From NCBI RefSeq assembly GCF_023703085.1, contig NZ_JAMQJY010000001.1, positions 1,798,001 through 1,862,000 of the forward strand: DNA of 64,000 nucleotides, in the 5' to 3' direction. This document shows positions 49,656-59,025 of this stretch, piece after piece (position 1 is the stretch's first letter; each line of letters starts with the position of its first letter). The notes under the pieces were generated by a model. It saw only the letters and a list, made by a program, of their open reading frames with translations, was not told where the DNA came from and made no database searches. The translations under genes and the position numbers were made by a program. Source of the DNA: Alkalicoccobacillus plakortidis. GTDB taxonomy: Bacteria; Bacillota; Bacilli; Bacillales; Bacillaceae_D.

Positions 49656-50559
49656 ATGAACAATCGCAGACAGGACGTTATTGAAAGCGCTCATCAAGTT
49701 TTCGCAGAGAAAGGGTACCGAGCAGCTTCCATTCAAAACATTCTCGATCGTAGCTCAATATCTAAAGGGACTTTATATAAATACTTTTCATCTAAAAGCG
49801 ATATCATTTTAGCCGTCTTTAAATGGCTAGCACATAAGATTGAACAAGCTAGAGATGAGCTCATACTTTATCGCGACCCTAAGGACCTTGATACGCTTAA
49901 GGAACAGATCAGTATCCAGATAGAACTGCTAGAAACCTACAAAATGTTTTCATTATTCCAGGAGGTTTTTGTCTCAGATGACATTGAGCTTAAACAGTAT
50001 ATTAAACAGCACCAAGCTATACGAATTAAAATGGATACACAGACGATTAACTGATATTTTTGATGAGGAAGCAGCTCCATATTTATTAGACTGCGCAGTC
50101 ATGATGACCGGTATTCTTCATATGCATTTTAGATATCATTCTGCCACCACACCTAAAACACAAAGAACAAGCAAGGATGTTGTGCATTACTGTATTAATC
50201 GGCTAGTGGAATTAGTTCATCAGGTCACAAAGAATAAGGAACAGCTGTTAGATCCACAGCTTCTTGATCAATGGGCTCCAGATCAAATGAAGGAAGAGGA
50301 TCTTCGTATTGAGACACTCGAGCAATCTTTGTTTAATTTAAAGCAGCTGATATTTAAGCACTCAAGTGAAGACGAACAAAAAAAGCACAAGGAACGGCTG
50401 GATTTTCTCAATGAAGAGCTTGTCCAACAAACCGAACCTCGTACTTTTTTAATTGATAGCATAATAGGGTCTCTTACGATTGATGCTAAACCAGAGTGGC
50501 AAAAGCAGCTTAGTGAATTTAAAGCAAGCGTTTTAATTTTTCTAAAAGACTCAGATTAA
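49656..50559 (+). CDS. TetR/AcrR-family regulator (frameshift)
   Basis: About 300 residues from ATG 49656 (GGAGAGG upstream). The DNA-binding domain is VIESAHQVFAEKGYRAASIQ, then NILDRSSISKGTLYKYFSSK. The frame breaks at 50012-50017 (CCAAGC for CCAGC). The corrected reading YIKQHQLYELKWIHRRLTDI joins both parts. The C-terminal region is unusually long for TetR, with a charged helical stretch (EDLRIETLEQSLFNLKQLIF). It probably represses the MFS gene. Confidence 0.88.
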
Positions 50560-50562
50560 ATT

Positions 50563-50784
50563 CTACAAATCCCAGAAGGTATCAAAGTCCACCTTATAAT
50601 CCATATCTTGAAGCGTAATGATAATACGTCTTGCGCTTCTCACACTCGGCTCTCTGTCTTCCTTGCAGAGTCTGCGTACGGTTTCACGACTAACTCCACA
50701 CATATTGGCCATTCGTTGCTGCGTAATCTCATGCTGAGACAAAAATTGTGCAAAAGGAGTCTCAGGTTCTGTTATCTGATACAT
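50563..50784 (-). CDS. Small XRE-type helix-turn-helix protein
   Basis: 73 residues from ATG 50784, with GGAGG seven bases before. Helix-turn-helix: HEITQQRMANMCGVSRETVR, then RLCKEDREPSVRSARRIIIT. It runs convergent to the TetR gene with a 3-bp gap. Target unknown. Confidence 0.75.
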   Translation of the reverse strand: MYQITEPETPFAQFLSQHEITQQRMANMCGVSRETVRRLCKEDREPSVRSARRIIITLQDMDYKVDFDTFWDL

Positions 50785-50945
50785 CAATGCACCTCCGAGT
50801 TTTTTCTGTCAATGAATCTTTATGCATTTATTATAACTTGCTTTAAAGCGTAGTTGTCGGGTGAATTGCCTCTTTATAGTTGGGAAAAACGCGATTACAT
50901 TTTAAAAGAAATGATGTGTTTTTCTTCCTAATTGCATAGAAAAAA

Positions 50946-50976
50946 AGAGAACGAAGACATCCTTGTCCCGTTCCCT
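50946..50976. terminator. Probable terminator after ribokinase gene
   Basis: GAACGAAGACA and TGTCCCGTTC pair with a 2-bp internal mismatch; A-run outside gives a T-run on the minus strand, 41 bp beyond the rbsK stop. Confidence 0.5.
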
Positions 50977-51016
50977 TTATACTAGTTTAACCGTTTTTGA
51001 GGATTGGGATAATAAG

Positions 51017-51928
51017 CTAAAACTTCCTCACTTCAGTTAATGTCGGCATTCCTGTTTGAGCTCCAAATTTAGTCACAGACAATCCTGCAGCATCATTTGC
51101 AAACTCAATTGCTTCTGCTAACTCTATTCCACTAGCAAGACAATAGGAAAGAGCTCCGTTAAATGTATCTCCTGCTCCTGTCGTATCAATGACCTCGACA
51201 TCCCTACCTTGAACAAATCCAGTCACAATATCCCCTTTTTGTTTAAAGCGAACTCCTTCACTTCCTAATGTCACAACAACAGCATCTACCTTCTCTTTTA
51301 GTAGGTCCTCGATACCCAACTCCACATTAGACTGTTCTGTCATATGTGCTAGCTCCGTTTCGTTTGGTGTGATGTAATGAACCGCTTGGAGTAATGATTC
51401 ATTGAGACGCTCAGCCGGTGCTGGCGCAGGATTTAGAATAACCTTTACTGCAGATTCAGCAGCGATCTGGGCTGCATGTTCAACAATCTCCAGTGGAATT
51501 TCAAGTTGGAGCACCACGATATCTGCAGATTGAATGATGTCCTTTGCTGCATCAATATGCTCTTTTGTTAAGGCAAAGTTCGCTCCAGGAACAATGATAA
51601 TTTGATTATCCTCTTCTGAAACCGTGATTTGTGCCATACCCGTTGTTTGTCCTTGAAGTATTTGAACAAATGATGTATCAATTTGTTCATCCTGTAGGTG
51701 CTTGAGCAATGCTTGACCTGAATGGTCATCTCCTACAGCACCAATCATACTTACCTCGGCGCCAAGTCTGGCAGCTGCTACTGCTTGATTAGCTCCTTTT
51801 CCACCTGGAAGTTGATCAAAGCTCTCACCTGAGATGGTTTCACCTTTTTGGGGAAATCGGCTTGATCTCGTGACCATATCCATATTAATACTTCCTATGA
51901 CAACTACTTTTGGTTTATTTGTTAACAT
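51017..51928 (-). CDS. rbsK: Ribokinase
   Basis: A 303-residue PfkB-family kinase that phosphorylates ribose to ribose-5-phosphate. Signatures: VVVIGSINMDMVTRSSRFP, LPGGKGANQAVAAARLGA (PfkB signature 1) and VIDTTGAGDTFNGALSYCL (signature 2, catalytic Asp). No rbs transport genes are adjacent. It could use ribose released by the nucleoside hydrolase at 39452 (inference). Confidence 0.93.
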   Translation of the reverse strand: MLTNKPKVVVIGSINMDMVTRSSRFPQKGETISGESFDQLPGGKGANQAVAAARLGAEVSMIGAVGDDHSGQALLKHLQDEQIDTSFVQILQGQTTGMAQITVSEEDNQIIIVPGANFALTKEHIDAAKDIIQSADIVVLQLEIPLEIVEHAAQIAAESAVKVILNPAPAPAERLNESLLQAVHYITPNETELAHMTEQSNVELGIEDLLKEKVDAVVVTLGSEGVRFKQKGDIVTGFVQGRDVEVIDTTGAGDTFNGALSYCLASGIELAEAIEFANDAAGLSVTKFGAQTGMPTLTEVRKF

Positions 51929-52103
51929 GTATCAGTCACCCGCTTTTTCTGTTCGTTTCCTCTAGTTAGACCCATAAAGAATATCATATTCTGTAGGTTC
52001 TGCCTAATTGGGTGTTGGTTTCATCGTCCTGTCACATAGAGTCCGTTAATACCTGCTCATTATCTGCTAAAATAGGTTGGATGTACTTTTTATGAGGTGG
52101 CGT

Positions 52104-52724
52104 ATGAAACGAAAAATAGCTGTTCTTGTTTTATTTCTTATATTTGGAGTATTGGTCTATTTGAATCGATTTGATTTAGTCGATTGGATTCGCGATTATG
52201 GGCAACGCTCGGTTATTCTAACCACTATTGCCGCGACGTTATTTGCCTTATTTCCTGTTATTCCGTATCCGATTATTGGCGCATTACTCGGAGTGATGTA
52301 CGGGCCGGCACTTGGGAGCCTTGTCACTTGGATTGGTTCATCCATTGCGTCCATTATTATGTTTATCGCCATTCGTTTTGGCTTTCAGGATTGGGGACGG
52401 AAGGTAATTACTCGTTATCAATCATTAGACAAAATTACAGCGTTATTCGAACGAAATGCATTTATGACGATTTTTATCAGTCGTATGGTACCTGTGATTC
52501 CTTCAATTGTTGCAAATTCTTATTTTGCTTTAAGCCGAGTATCATTAGGCGTCTATTCCATCGCATCAACAATCGGAAAAATTCCTTCAATGATTCTGTT
52601 CGCAACAGTAGGTAGCACGCTACTAAACAACCCAGGCGACCTTTTATTTGTGGGGTTATACTATGTTGGATTTTTACTGGTTGTTTACAGTTGCTATCGA
52701 ATGTGGACAAGAAGGGGAAGATGA
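52104..52724 (+). CDS. TVP38/TMEM64 (VTT-domain) membrane protein
   Basis: About 206 residues from ATG 52104, next to a GAGGTGG site; earlier Met codons lack good sites. Several helices, with the VTT core FPVIPYPIIGALLGVMYGPA, split by GSLVTWIGSSIASIIMF, and the MVPVIPSIVANSYFALSRV motif. VTT/DedA-like proteins act as lipid scramblases or transporters in the membrane. Exact role unknown. Confidence 0.82.
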   Translation: MKRKIAVLVLFLIFGVLVYLNRFDLVDWIRDYGQRSVILTTIAATLFALFPVIPYPIIGALLGVMYGPALGSLVTWIGSSIASIIMFIAIRFGFQDWGRKVITRYQSLDKITALFERNAFMTIFISRMVPVIPSIVANSYFALSRVSLGVYSIASTIGKIPSMILFATVGSTLLNNPGDLLFVGLYYVGFLLVVYSCYRMWTRRGR

Positions 52725-52835
52725 TCGGCTATCGTTAACCGCTTCTAGATAAGCAGAGAAATTAGCGTGGTTGATTTAGGCACATCCTTAGACATGTCAG
52801 CAGTCATCAGATTCTGATTACACTGTTTGAATGAA

Positions 52836-53026
52836 GCTCTATCAGAGCGGACGGGATGGGGCCGACTCCGAGGGGATGTACGGGCAGGCTTGAAATACAC
52901 TGGCATAGCCAGTTTAGTTCAAGGCCCGCCCCCGGAAAGCGTGCCCCATCCCGGGAGCGGATGTATAAGGACCCACACTTTGCTAAAGGCCCGTACTGCT
53001 ATAAGTAGCAGTACGGGCCTTATTTT
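52836..53026 (+). ncRNA. Candidate structured non-coding RNA with its own terminator
   Basis: A GC-rich island in an AT-rich gap. GGGATGGGGC (52853-52862) pairs perfectly with GCCCCATCCC (52943-52952). Inside it TCCG-a-GGGG (52867-52875) pairs with CCCCCGGA (52929-52936), CGGGC (52881-52885) with GCCCG (52924-52928), CTTGAA (52889-52894) with TTCAAG (52918-52923), and CTGGC (52900-52904) with GCCAG (52908-52912). This makes one long rod with bulges. A perfect 15-bp hairpin (52986-53021) with TTATTTTCC follows. The T-run favours the plus strand. I could not assign a known RNA family or a promoter. Confidence 0.55.
52986..53021 (+). terminator. Strong GC-rich terminator hairpin
   Basis: AAGGCCCGTACTGCT and AGCAGTACGGGCCTT, a perfect 15-bp stem with a 6-base loop, followed by ATTTTCC. 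It may also serve the convergent gene at 53077. Confidence 0.8.
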
Positions 53027-53076
53027 CCTATAGGAAGAGGGAGCTACTAATGGGTTTCGAGATACTCCCTCTCTCA

Positions 53077-54293
53077 TTACTCTTGATCTAATTTCAAAAG
53101 CGTCCTGTAGAGAATGGTGGTTGAAATCTTCACATCTTCTGGTGTGGTCCATTCTTTTGGATTGTGGCTGATTCCATTTTGAGAACGTGCGAATATCATA
53201 CCCATTGGCCACTTGCCTGTGAATTGCATACCGTCATGTCCCGCTCCGCTTGGTAACGTTACTGGTCCGATTCCCTCTTCTTCTAAACTAGCTTCGATCG
53301 CTTGCTGAATCGTTTCAGAGCAAGGAGCTTGGAGAAATCCTCTGCATCTCCTCAATCTCTAGTTCAAGTTGACGCTCACTCGCAATATGTTCAGCGACCT
53401 GTCGAATATCTGCTTCCGCTTGATCTCGAACGGATTCTTGCACATGTCTGAGATCGATGGTCCATTCACTATATCCAGGGATCACATTTGTGCCACCCGG
53501 CTTAGCTAAAATTTGCCCAACTGTTGCAACTAACTCTGGATATTTGTTTGCAATGCGTTCAATTTCTGCAATGATCAGACTCGCACCGACTAGCGTGTCA
53601 CGCCGTTGATTCATCGGAGTAGCACCTGCATGACCAGCCTCACCTGTTAGTTTCATACGTAACCAGGCATGGACCAGCAATCCCGCTAACAATGCCTGCT
53701 GCTATATTAGCTGACTCAAGGATTTTTCCTTGTTCAATGTGTAGCTCTAGGTAGGCTTTTATATTTTCAAGCTTTGCCTCCCCAAAAGCATTTGGATCAT
53801 AACCTTGCTGCTTCATTGCTTCATAAATACTGACACCATCTGCATCCGTCTTTTGTAATTGTTCTGCTGTTAAAATACCCGCAACAGCTCTGCTTCCAAT
53901 CATACCAAGACCAAACCGCGATCCTTCTTCATCTTTAAAAGCCATCACTTTGACTGTATGCGTTAGCTCTTTGCCTTGTTCCTGCAGGCTTTCTAATACC
54001 TCGATTCCTGCAAGAACACCTAATGGCCCGTCAAAATTCCCTCCATTTGGTACACTATCAACGTGTGAGCCAATTAATAATGTATCCTCTTTGGTTCCTT
54101 TTTTAATGCCATACAGATTTCCTACTGAATCATAGCCGGTTGTCAGACCAGCTTCTTCCATATACGTTCTCACCTGCTCATTCGCAGCCGCTTCAAGATC
54201 AGTGTAGGAGTATCTTGTGACTCCACCGTCATCCGTTTTTCCTATTTCGGATAGTTCCTTAAGTCTAATCCAGATTCGTTCCCCATTAATCAT
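53077..54293 (-). CDS. N-carbamoyl-L-amino acid hydrolase family enzyme (two frameshifts)
   Basis: A zinc-dependent amidohydrolase of the hydantoinase/carbamoylase (AllC/AmaB) family, about 404 residues. Metal motifs: LLIGSHVDSVPNGGNFDGPLG, split by a turn, KDEEGSRFG and YLELHIEQGKILE, with a late SGAGHDGMQF. Frameshifts lie at 53667-53672 (CCATGC for CCAGC, restoring GIVSGIAGPAWLRMKLTGEA) and at 53327-53332 (CCAAGC for CCAGC, restoring EEMQRISPAPCSETIQQAI). It starts inside the end of the ATC hydrolase gene, so they are coupled. Context suggests N-carbamoyl-L-cysteine as substrate (inference). Confidence 0.85.
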
Positions 54294-55008
54294 TTGATTT
54301 TCCCTTCTTTCCTTTTAACGTAAATTGAAAGTGGCATACGCCTTCTTTTATTACATATTGATCATGCTCTACTTCGATGTCTGGATTAAATCCTTTTGCT
54401 ACTGCTGGGTCAATCATCTCACAGTACAGAATTCCGTATTCACCCATTTCATCATCTACCCATTGCTGACCAAACGGACATTTAGTAAATGTTTGGTCAA
54501 TATTACCTTCCGTGAACACATTTTCAAATTCAAACAGATCACTTCTGCCCATATCATAATTTGGAAGATATTGTTCCAGGTCATTCGCATAGCCCATATG
54601 TTTAGCGCGTTTCGCTATTCCCTGTCCTCTCACTTCACCGAATGTTCGGACACCTTCACGAACAGCATGCTTGCCAGCTTCTCCATAATGATCAACAATC
54701 TCTTTGGTGACGTGAGCAAACAATTGGGCCATCCATGGATAAATGGACTGCTGATCTAGTTCCAAACCTTTTGTTGCTACGGTGTGATTAGGAAGATACG
54801 ATGCAAGACAATGAATTTCTCCTTCAAACGTTGCTTGATCAGAGATGAGCTTGGCACGTGCCAAGCCAAACGCTTCTATTCCATTTCTTATAAAACTTTT
54901 GGCCCCTTCCCCAAATTCTTTTGTAATTGCCGACTCCAAATGTGTGATAAGCTTTGCCGTGATCGAATACATTGAGAGTGTAGGCAACGGTTGTCGATTT
55001 GTTGACAT
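54286..55008 (-). CDS. L-2-amino-thiazoline-4-carboxylate (ATC) hydrolase family protein
   Basis: About 240 residues from ATG 55008, nine bases after GGAGG. The C-terminal half carries TFTKCPFGQQWVDDEMGEYG and LYCEMIDPAVAKGFNPDIEV, characteristic of ATC hydrolase-like proteins. In Pseudomonas, ATC hydrolase opens the thiazoline ring to N-carbamoyl-L-cysteine, which a carbamoylase converts to L-cysteine. The next gene, overlapping by eight bases, is such a carbamoylase, which supports this pathway. Confidence 0.75.
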   Translation of the reverse strand: MSTNRQPLPTLSMYSITAKLITHLESAITKEFGEGAKSFIRNGIEAFGLARAKLISDQATFEGEIHCLASYLPNHTVATKGLELDQQSIYPWMAQLFAHVTKEIVDHYGEAGKHAVREGVRTFGEVRGQGIAKRAKHMGYANDLEQYLPNYDMGRSDLFEFENVFTEGNIDQTFTKCPFGQQWVDDEMGEYGILYCEMIDPAVAKGFNPDIEVEHDQYVIKEGVCHFQFTLKGKKGKSND

Positions 55009-55086
55009 ATGCATTCTACCTCCTCATCAAATATGAACTTTTTCTATCTACCCAGTGTATCATGGGACTCAAATAAACATAAAAAA

Positions 55087-55110
55087 AACCGTCTTAGCAT
55101 TCAGACGGTT
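55087..55110 (-). terminator. Terminator after ribA
   Basis: AACCGTCT and AGACGGTT with an 8-base loop touch the RibA stop codon, followed on the minus strand by eight T. Confidence 0.82.
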
Positions 55111-55868
55111 CATTCATTGTTTGGACATGTTTCCTCATCACGTAAATGTCCAGAGCGATTTACTTTTGTATCCAGATACGCTTTATTAAATTCAGAGACA
55201 TCGCCCCATAAAGGAGTTCTCCCTAATACCGGCAATCCCGCGTTTCTAAGTGCTTCCAACTTCTTTGGATTATTTGTGATTAAGGTCACTGGTTTTGATC
55301 GTAATGTTTTGAGTACTTTAATGACATCATCATAATTTCTTGAATCATCAACAAATCCAAGAGCCTGATTCGCTTCTACCGTGTCGTATCCATTTTCCTG
55401 AAGGATATAGGCCATTGCTTTACTAAACAAACCAATTCCTCTTCCTTCGTGGTTTGCTAAATAAAATAGGGCCCCCGTCCCGTGTTCAGCAATCATCTTC
55501 ATCGATTGTTTTAATTGAAACCCACAATCGCATCTTTTACTTCCAAATATATCTCCAGTATGACAGATCGAATGCATTCGAATAATTGCATCCTCATCAA
55601 AAGAAAAATCGCCATACGTTAGAACACTCGATTGTTGGAATTCAGCTAAGTTTTCGGAGGATAATTTCTCGAGCATGCGATCAAAATCCTCTGTGACCTC
55701 TTGGCAATGTAACCAGCAATACCATTGAAACGTAACGGTTTCACCATATAAGTTAACAGGCAATTGAATGGGTCCAACTAGATAAATCGCCCCTTCATCT
55801 AAAGGGATCATTTGAATTTTTTCTTCTATACGTGAAAGACCTTTAACATCTATTTTCATTTCAGTCAT
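55110..55868 (-). CDS. ribA: GTP cyclohydrolase II
   Basis: About 252 residues from ATG 55868. RibA opens GTP to start riboflavin synthesis. Zinc ligands are in HSICHTGDIFGSKRCDCGFQ (three Cys). NHEGRGIGLFSKAMAYILQE and the C-terminal LITNNPKKLEALRNAGL are typical. It lacks the DHBP synthase domain of the fused Bacillus RibBA (B. subtilis RibA), so this is a stand-alone type, perhaps a second copy. It lies near flavin-dependent monooxygenase genes and could support their FMN supply (inference). Confidence 0.9.
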   Translation of the reverse strand: MTEMKIDVKGLSRIEEKIQMIPLDEGAIYLVGPIQLPVNLYGETVTFQWYCWLHCQEVTEDFDRMLEKLSSENLAEFQQSSVLTYGDFSFDEDAIIRMHSICHTGDIFGSKRCDCGFQLKQSMKMIAEHGTGALFYLANHEGRGIGLFSKAMAYILQENGYDTVEANQALGFVDDSRNYDDVIKVLKTLRSKPVTLITNNPKKLEALRNAGLPVLGRTPLWGDVSEFNKAYLDTKVNRSGHLRDEETCPNNE

Positions 55869-56010
55869 GGTAGATACCCCTTTGTTATTATCATGTCTCA
55901 TTATACTTTTTTTATAAACGGTACTGTTATCATATGCCCTGATCATCAGATTAGATAGTAGCCACTTTGATGTACCTTAGTATAAAAAAAGATACTAAAT
56001 CAAAAAAGAA

Positions 56011-56028
56011 CCCCATTTCCTTATGGGG
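56011..56028 (-). terminator. Terminator overlapping the monooxygenase stop codon
   Basis: CCCCAT and ATGGGG with a 6-base loop, then TTCTTTTTT on the minus strand. The stop codon of the upstream gene lies inside the hairpin. Confidence 0.7.
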
Positions 56029-57349
56029 CATTTCGATTTATCGGTTTTTTTAACCCTAGATGCTCTCTTAGATTAGAACCTGAGTAATCCGTTCGAACAA
56101 GTCCTCTCTCCTGCAGAATAGGCACAACTTTTCCAACAAAATCTTCAAGTCCACTTGGTAGCAAAGGAATCTGTAGCATAAATCCATCTGCTGCCTCTTC
56201 TGTGATCCATCGCTCCATGGCATCGGCTACTTGTTCTGCGGTGCCAACAAATTCATCCTTTCGTGCCGAATTCGTTAGCCTGCCATATAATTCACCTACA
56301 GTAAGTTGTTCTGTTTCAATTATTTTTTTCATTTCATCAAATTGACTTTGGATGCCGTTGACTTCTGGAAAGACAACTTCACTTGCTGGAGTATCATTGG
56401 AATACGGTGAAAAATCAACATTACCCATATAACCAGACAAAAAGCGCAAACCAACATCAACTGGTACAAGATCTTGTAACTCCTGATGCTTCTTAATGGC
56501 CTCTTCTTCCGTATCTCCGATGATAGGAGCAATCGCATGCAAAATGAGAAGATCCTCTTGCTGTCTTCCAAATTCATTTAGCCTGTCCTTTAACTCGCGA
56601 TAAAAAGCTTTTGCACCTTCAATATTGTCTTTATGGGCAAATACAACTTCTGCCGTTCTTGCCGCAAGTTGCTGACCGTCAACGGAAGATCCTGCCTGAA
56701 TAATAACTGGTTGTCCTTGGTCTGAGCGGGCAATATTAAGCGGCCCCTTCACTTGGAAAAAGTCGCCTTTATAATGAAGTTCATGAACCTTCTCTTTGTC
56801 ATAGAAGCTGCCTGTCTCTTTATTATAGGAAAAAGCATCGTCTTCCCAAGAATCCCAAAGCCCTTGCACAACGTCTATAAACTCCTCAGCGCGATGATAT
56901 CGCTCACGATGAGTGTAGTGGTCATGCCTGCTAAAATTTTGACCCGTTTCACCCGTTGCATCACCAGTCGTCACCATATTCCATCCTACTCTTCCCTTTG
57001 AAAGCATATCAACTGATGCAACTTGGCGTGCTAAATTATATGGTTCGTTGTAGGAAGTGGAAGCTGTAGCACCTAAACCTATATGTGTTGTAGCAGTCGC
57101 CATTGCTGTGATCAGGATGAGTGGATCAAACCGGTTTAGAATATTTGGATGGGAATCGTGATTAATTGCTAAGCTATCCGCAATAAAGGCTATATCAAAT
57201 CGCCCTTTTTCTGCAAGCTGTGCTAAGTGTTGATAATAGGAAACGTCAATGCTTGAACTTGGCTGAGCTGTTGGGTGACGCCAAGAGGCAACATGCATAC
57301 CTGTACCAATTAAGTACGCAGCCAGTTTCATTTGCTTTTTCTCGCCCAT
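56021..57349 (-). CDS. FMN-dependent monooxygenase, NtaA/SnaA/DszA family
   Basis: A 442-residue luciferase-like TIM-barrel enzyme using reduced FMN. Family blocks: MKLAAYLIGTGMHVASWRHP, RFDIAFIADSLAINHD, TATTHIGLGATASTSYNEPY and GRVGWNMVTTGDATGETGQN. Members oxidise sulfonates, sulfones, nitrilotriacetate or N-acetylcysteine-like compounds. Together with two MetQ-like lipoproteins and a second luciferase-like enzyme it forms a putative sulfur-scavenging cluster. It starts two bases after the neighbouring lipoprotein gene. Confidence 0.9.
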   Translation of the reverse strand: MGEKKQMKLAAYLIGTGMHVASWRHPTAQPSSSIDVSYYQHLAQLAEKGRFDIAFIADSLAINHDSHPNILNRFDPLILITAMATATTHIGLGATASTSYNEPYNLARQVASVDMLSKGRVGWNMVTTGDATGETGQNFSRHDHYTHRERYHRAEEFIDVVQGLWDSWEDDAFSYNKETGSFYDKEKVHELHYKGDFFQVKGPLNIARSDQGQPVIIQAGSSVDGQQLAARTAEVVFAHKDNIEGAKAFYRELKDRLNEFGRQQEDLLILHAIAPIIGDTEEEAIKKHQELQDLVPVDVGLRFLSGYMGNVDFSPYSNDTPASEVVFPEVNGIQSQFDEMKKIIETEQLTVGELYGRLTNSARKDEFVGTAEQVADAMERWITEEAADGFMLQIPLLPSGLEDFVGKVVPILQERGLVRTDYSGSNLREHLGLKKPINRNAP

Positions 57350-57350
57350 C

Positions 57351-58181
57351 TTAATAGGTCTCCTTATACGTACTCAGCTCTTCAAGCGTAATAAATGTAG
57401 GGAGATAGTTGCCATCATACGTCTCTTCAATAAAGTTTGCCGTCTCATCACTTTGATAGATATCAATAATCGTTTGAAAAGCTGGCTGATCCTTGTTCTC
57501 CTCAAGTGTTGCAATGATATTGATATAGGGCTTCGCTGTCGCGTCTTCATGAATCACCGCATCATCAAGCATTAAATTAGCTTGAAGAGCCACACCATTA
57601 TTAATAATTGCCGCATCTAAGTCTTCCATCACACGTGGCGCACTTGCTCCATCAACAGGCACAAATTCAAGATTTTTAGGATTTTCCTTTACCTTGTCCG
57701 CGCCCCCATTTCCATCAAAATCATCAACCAATTTAATGAGTCCTTCAGATTGTAACAATGCCAAAGCTCTTCCCCAATTGGAACTGTCGTTTGGAAGTGC
57801 CACTGTTGATCCATCAGCAAGTTCACTTATTTCTGTTATCGTGTCGGAATACATCCCAAGTGGTGCAATAATGGTGGTAGCAATAGGCACAATATTTGTT
57901 TCATTTGCTTCATTAAAAAGATCTAGATACGCAATGTGTTGAAACGCATTGATATCAATATCCCCTTCAACTAGAATTTGATTGGGGTCCACCGTCGCAT
58001 CAAGCTCTACTAGCTCCAGATCAACCCCTTCTTCTTCTGCCTTTTCTTGAATATAGGTCCACGTTTTTTCCTCAGAATTCCGAATCCCTACTTTTACCGT
58101 TTCATCATTCTGACCAGAAGACACAGAGCAGCCTCCAAGAAAAATACCAAAAGCTATACCTACAACGACTAGCCTTTTCAT
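57351..58181 (-). CDS. MetQ/NlpA-family binding lipoprotein (copy 1)
   Basis: About 276 residues from ATG 58181 (GGGGG upstream). Lipobox FLGGCS. NlpA-family signs: VKVGIRNSEEKTWTYIQEKA, NAFQHIAYLDLFNEANETN and VALPNDSSNWGRALALLQSE. These bind methionine or related sulfur compounds for an ABC importer, but no ATPase or permease gene is near. Only modestly similar to copy 2, so the two may bind different ligands. Confidence 0.85.
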   Translation of the reverse strand: MKRLVVVGIAFGIFLGGCSVSSGQNDETVKVGIRNSEEKTWTYIQEKAEEEGVDLELVELDATVDPNQILVEGDIDINAFQHIAYLDLFNEANETNIVPIATTIIAPLGMYSDTITEISELADGSTVALPNDSSNWGRALALLQSEGLIKLVDDFDGNGGADKVKENPKNLEFVPVDGASAPRVMEDLDAAIINNGVALQANLMLDDAVIHEDATAKPYINIIATLEENKDQPAFQTIIDIYQSDETANFIEETYDGNYLPTFITLEELSTYKETY

Positions 58182-58195
58182 GTCCAACCCCCACT

Positions 58196-59008
58196 TTAAA
58201 ATACTGGCACCACTGCACCATCATATTCATTCTCTATATACGTTCTCACTTTATCCGATTGAAGAGCCTCTGCTAACTTCTGAATCGCTTCAGTGTCTGC
58301 TTTTTCAGGAGTTGATACCAATATATTGACGTATGGTGATTCACTTCCCTCAATGATTAAAGCATCCTCTAACGGATCAAGATCAATCTCTAAAGCATAA
58401 TTTGTATTAATGGCCACCAGATCAAGATCATCCAAAGCACGAGGCAATAAAGGCCCGTCTAACGTCTTAAATTCTAAATCCAATTCATTTTCAACTATAT
58501 CTGCAACGGTAAAATCACTTGTCTTTTCCATTGTATCTAATTGGATAATGTCATTTGCCTCAAGCAATTGTAGTGCCCGCGACAGATTAACAGGATCATT
58601 TGGAATCGCCACCTCCGTTCCCTGCGCTACTTCATCGATAGAGTTATACGTTTTTGAATAAAAACCAAATGGCTCAATATGAATACCAGCTACTTCTACT
58701 AGATCAAGACCAATATCTTCGTTCACTTGATTTAAATACGGAGTATGTTGAAAGAAGTTTGCATCGTATTCTCCATCCGCTGTTTGTCTGTTTGTCTGTA
58801 CACCGTCTGTACTCAAGTCAACTTCGAGTTCGATGCCTTCAGCTTCCAAGTCCTCGGCAATAAGTTCAAGTAGCTCACCATGTGGAGTCGAGGCAGCCGA
58901 GATACGTAACACTTCTATCTCCTCATCACCCGAAGCACCTGATTCACTACCACAAGCTGTTAAACCCAATAAACCAATAAGAGTTATTGCTTTAGCGTAC
59001 GTTTTCAT
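58196..59008 (-). CDS. MetQ/NlpA-family binding lipoprotein (copy 2)
   Basis: 270 residues. Lipobox LTACGS. LRISAASTPHGELLELIAED, DANFFQHTPYLNQVNEDIGL and VAIPNDPVNLSRALQLLEAN match MetQ more closely than copy 1. Likely imports methionine or a sulfur compound together with transporter parts encoded elsewhere. It lies between copy 1 and the 59026 monooxygenase. Confidence 0.88.
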   Translation of the reverse strand: MKTYAKAITLIGLLGLTACGSESGASGDEEIEVLRISAASTPHGELLELIAEDLEAEGIELEVDLSTDGVQTNRQTADGEYDANFFQHTPYLNQVNEDIGLDLVEVAGIHIEPFGFYSKTYNSIDEVAQGTEVAIPNDPVNLSRALQLLEANDIIQLDTMEKTSDFTVADIVENELDLEFKTLDGPLLPRALDDLDLVAINTNYALEIDLDPLEDALIIEGSESPYVNILVSTPEKADTEAIQKLAEALQSDKVRTYIENEYDGAVVPVF

Positions 59009-59025
59009 CTAATCCCCCTCACTTT

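Noticed and set aside
52827..53033. 68-residue plus-strand protein overlapping the RNA candidate
   Set aside because: It runs through two strong self-complementary hairpins, has no ribosome binding site and resembles no protein family.
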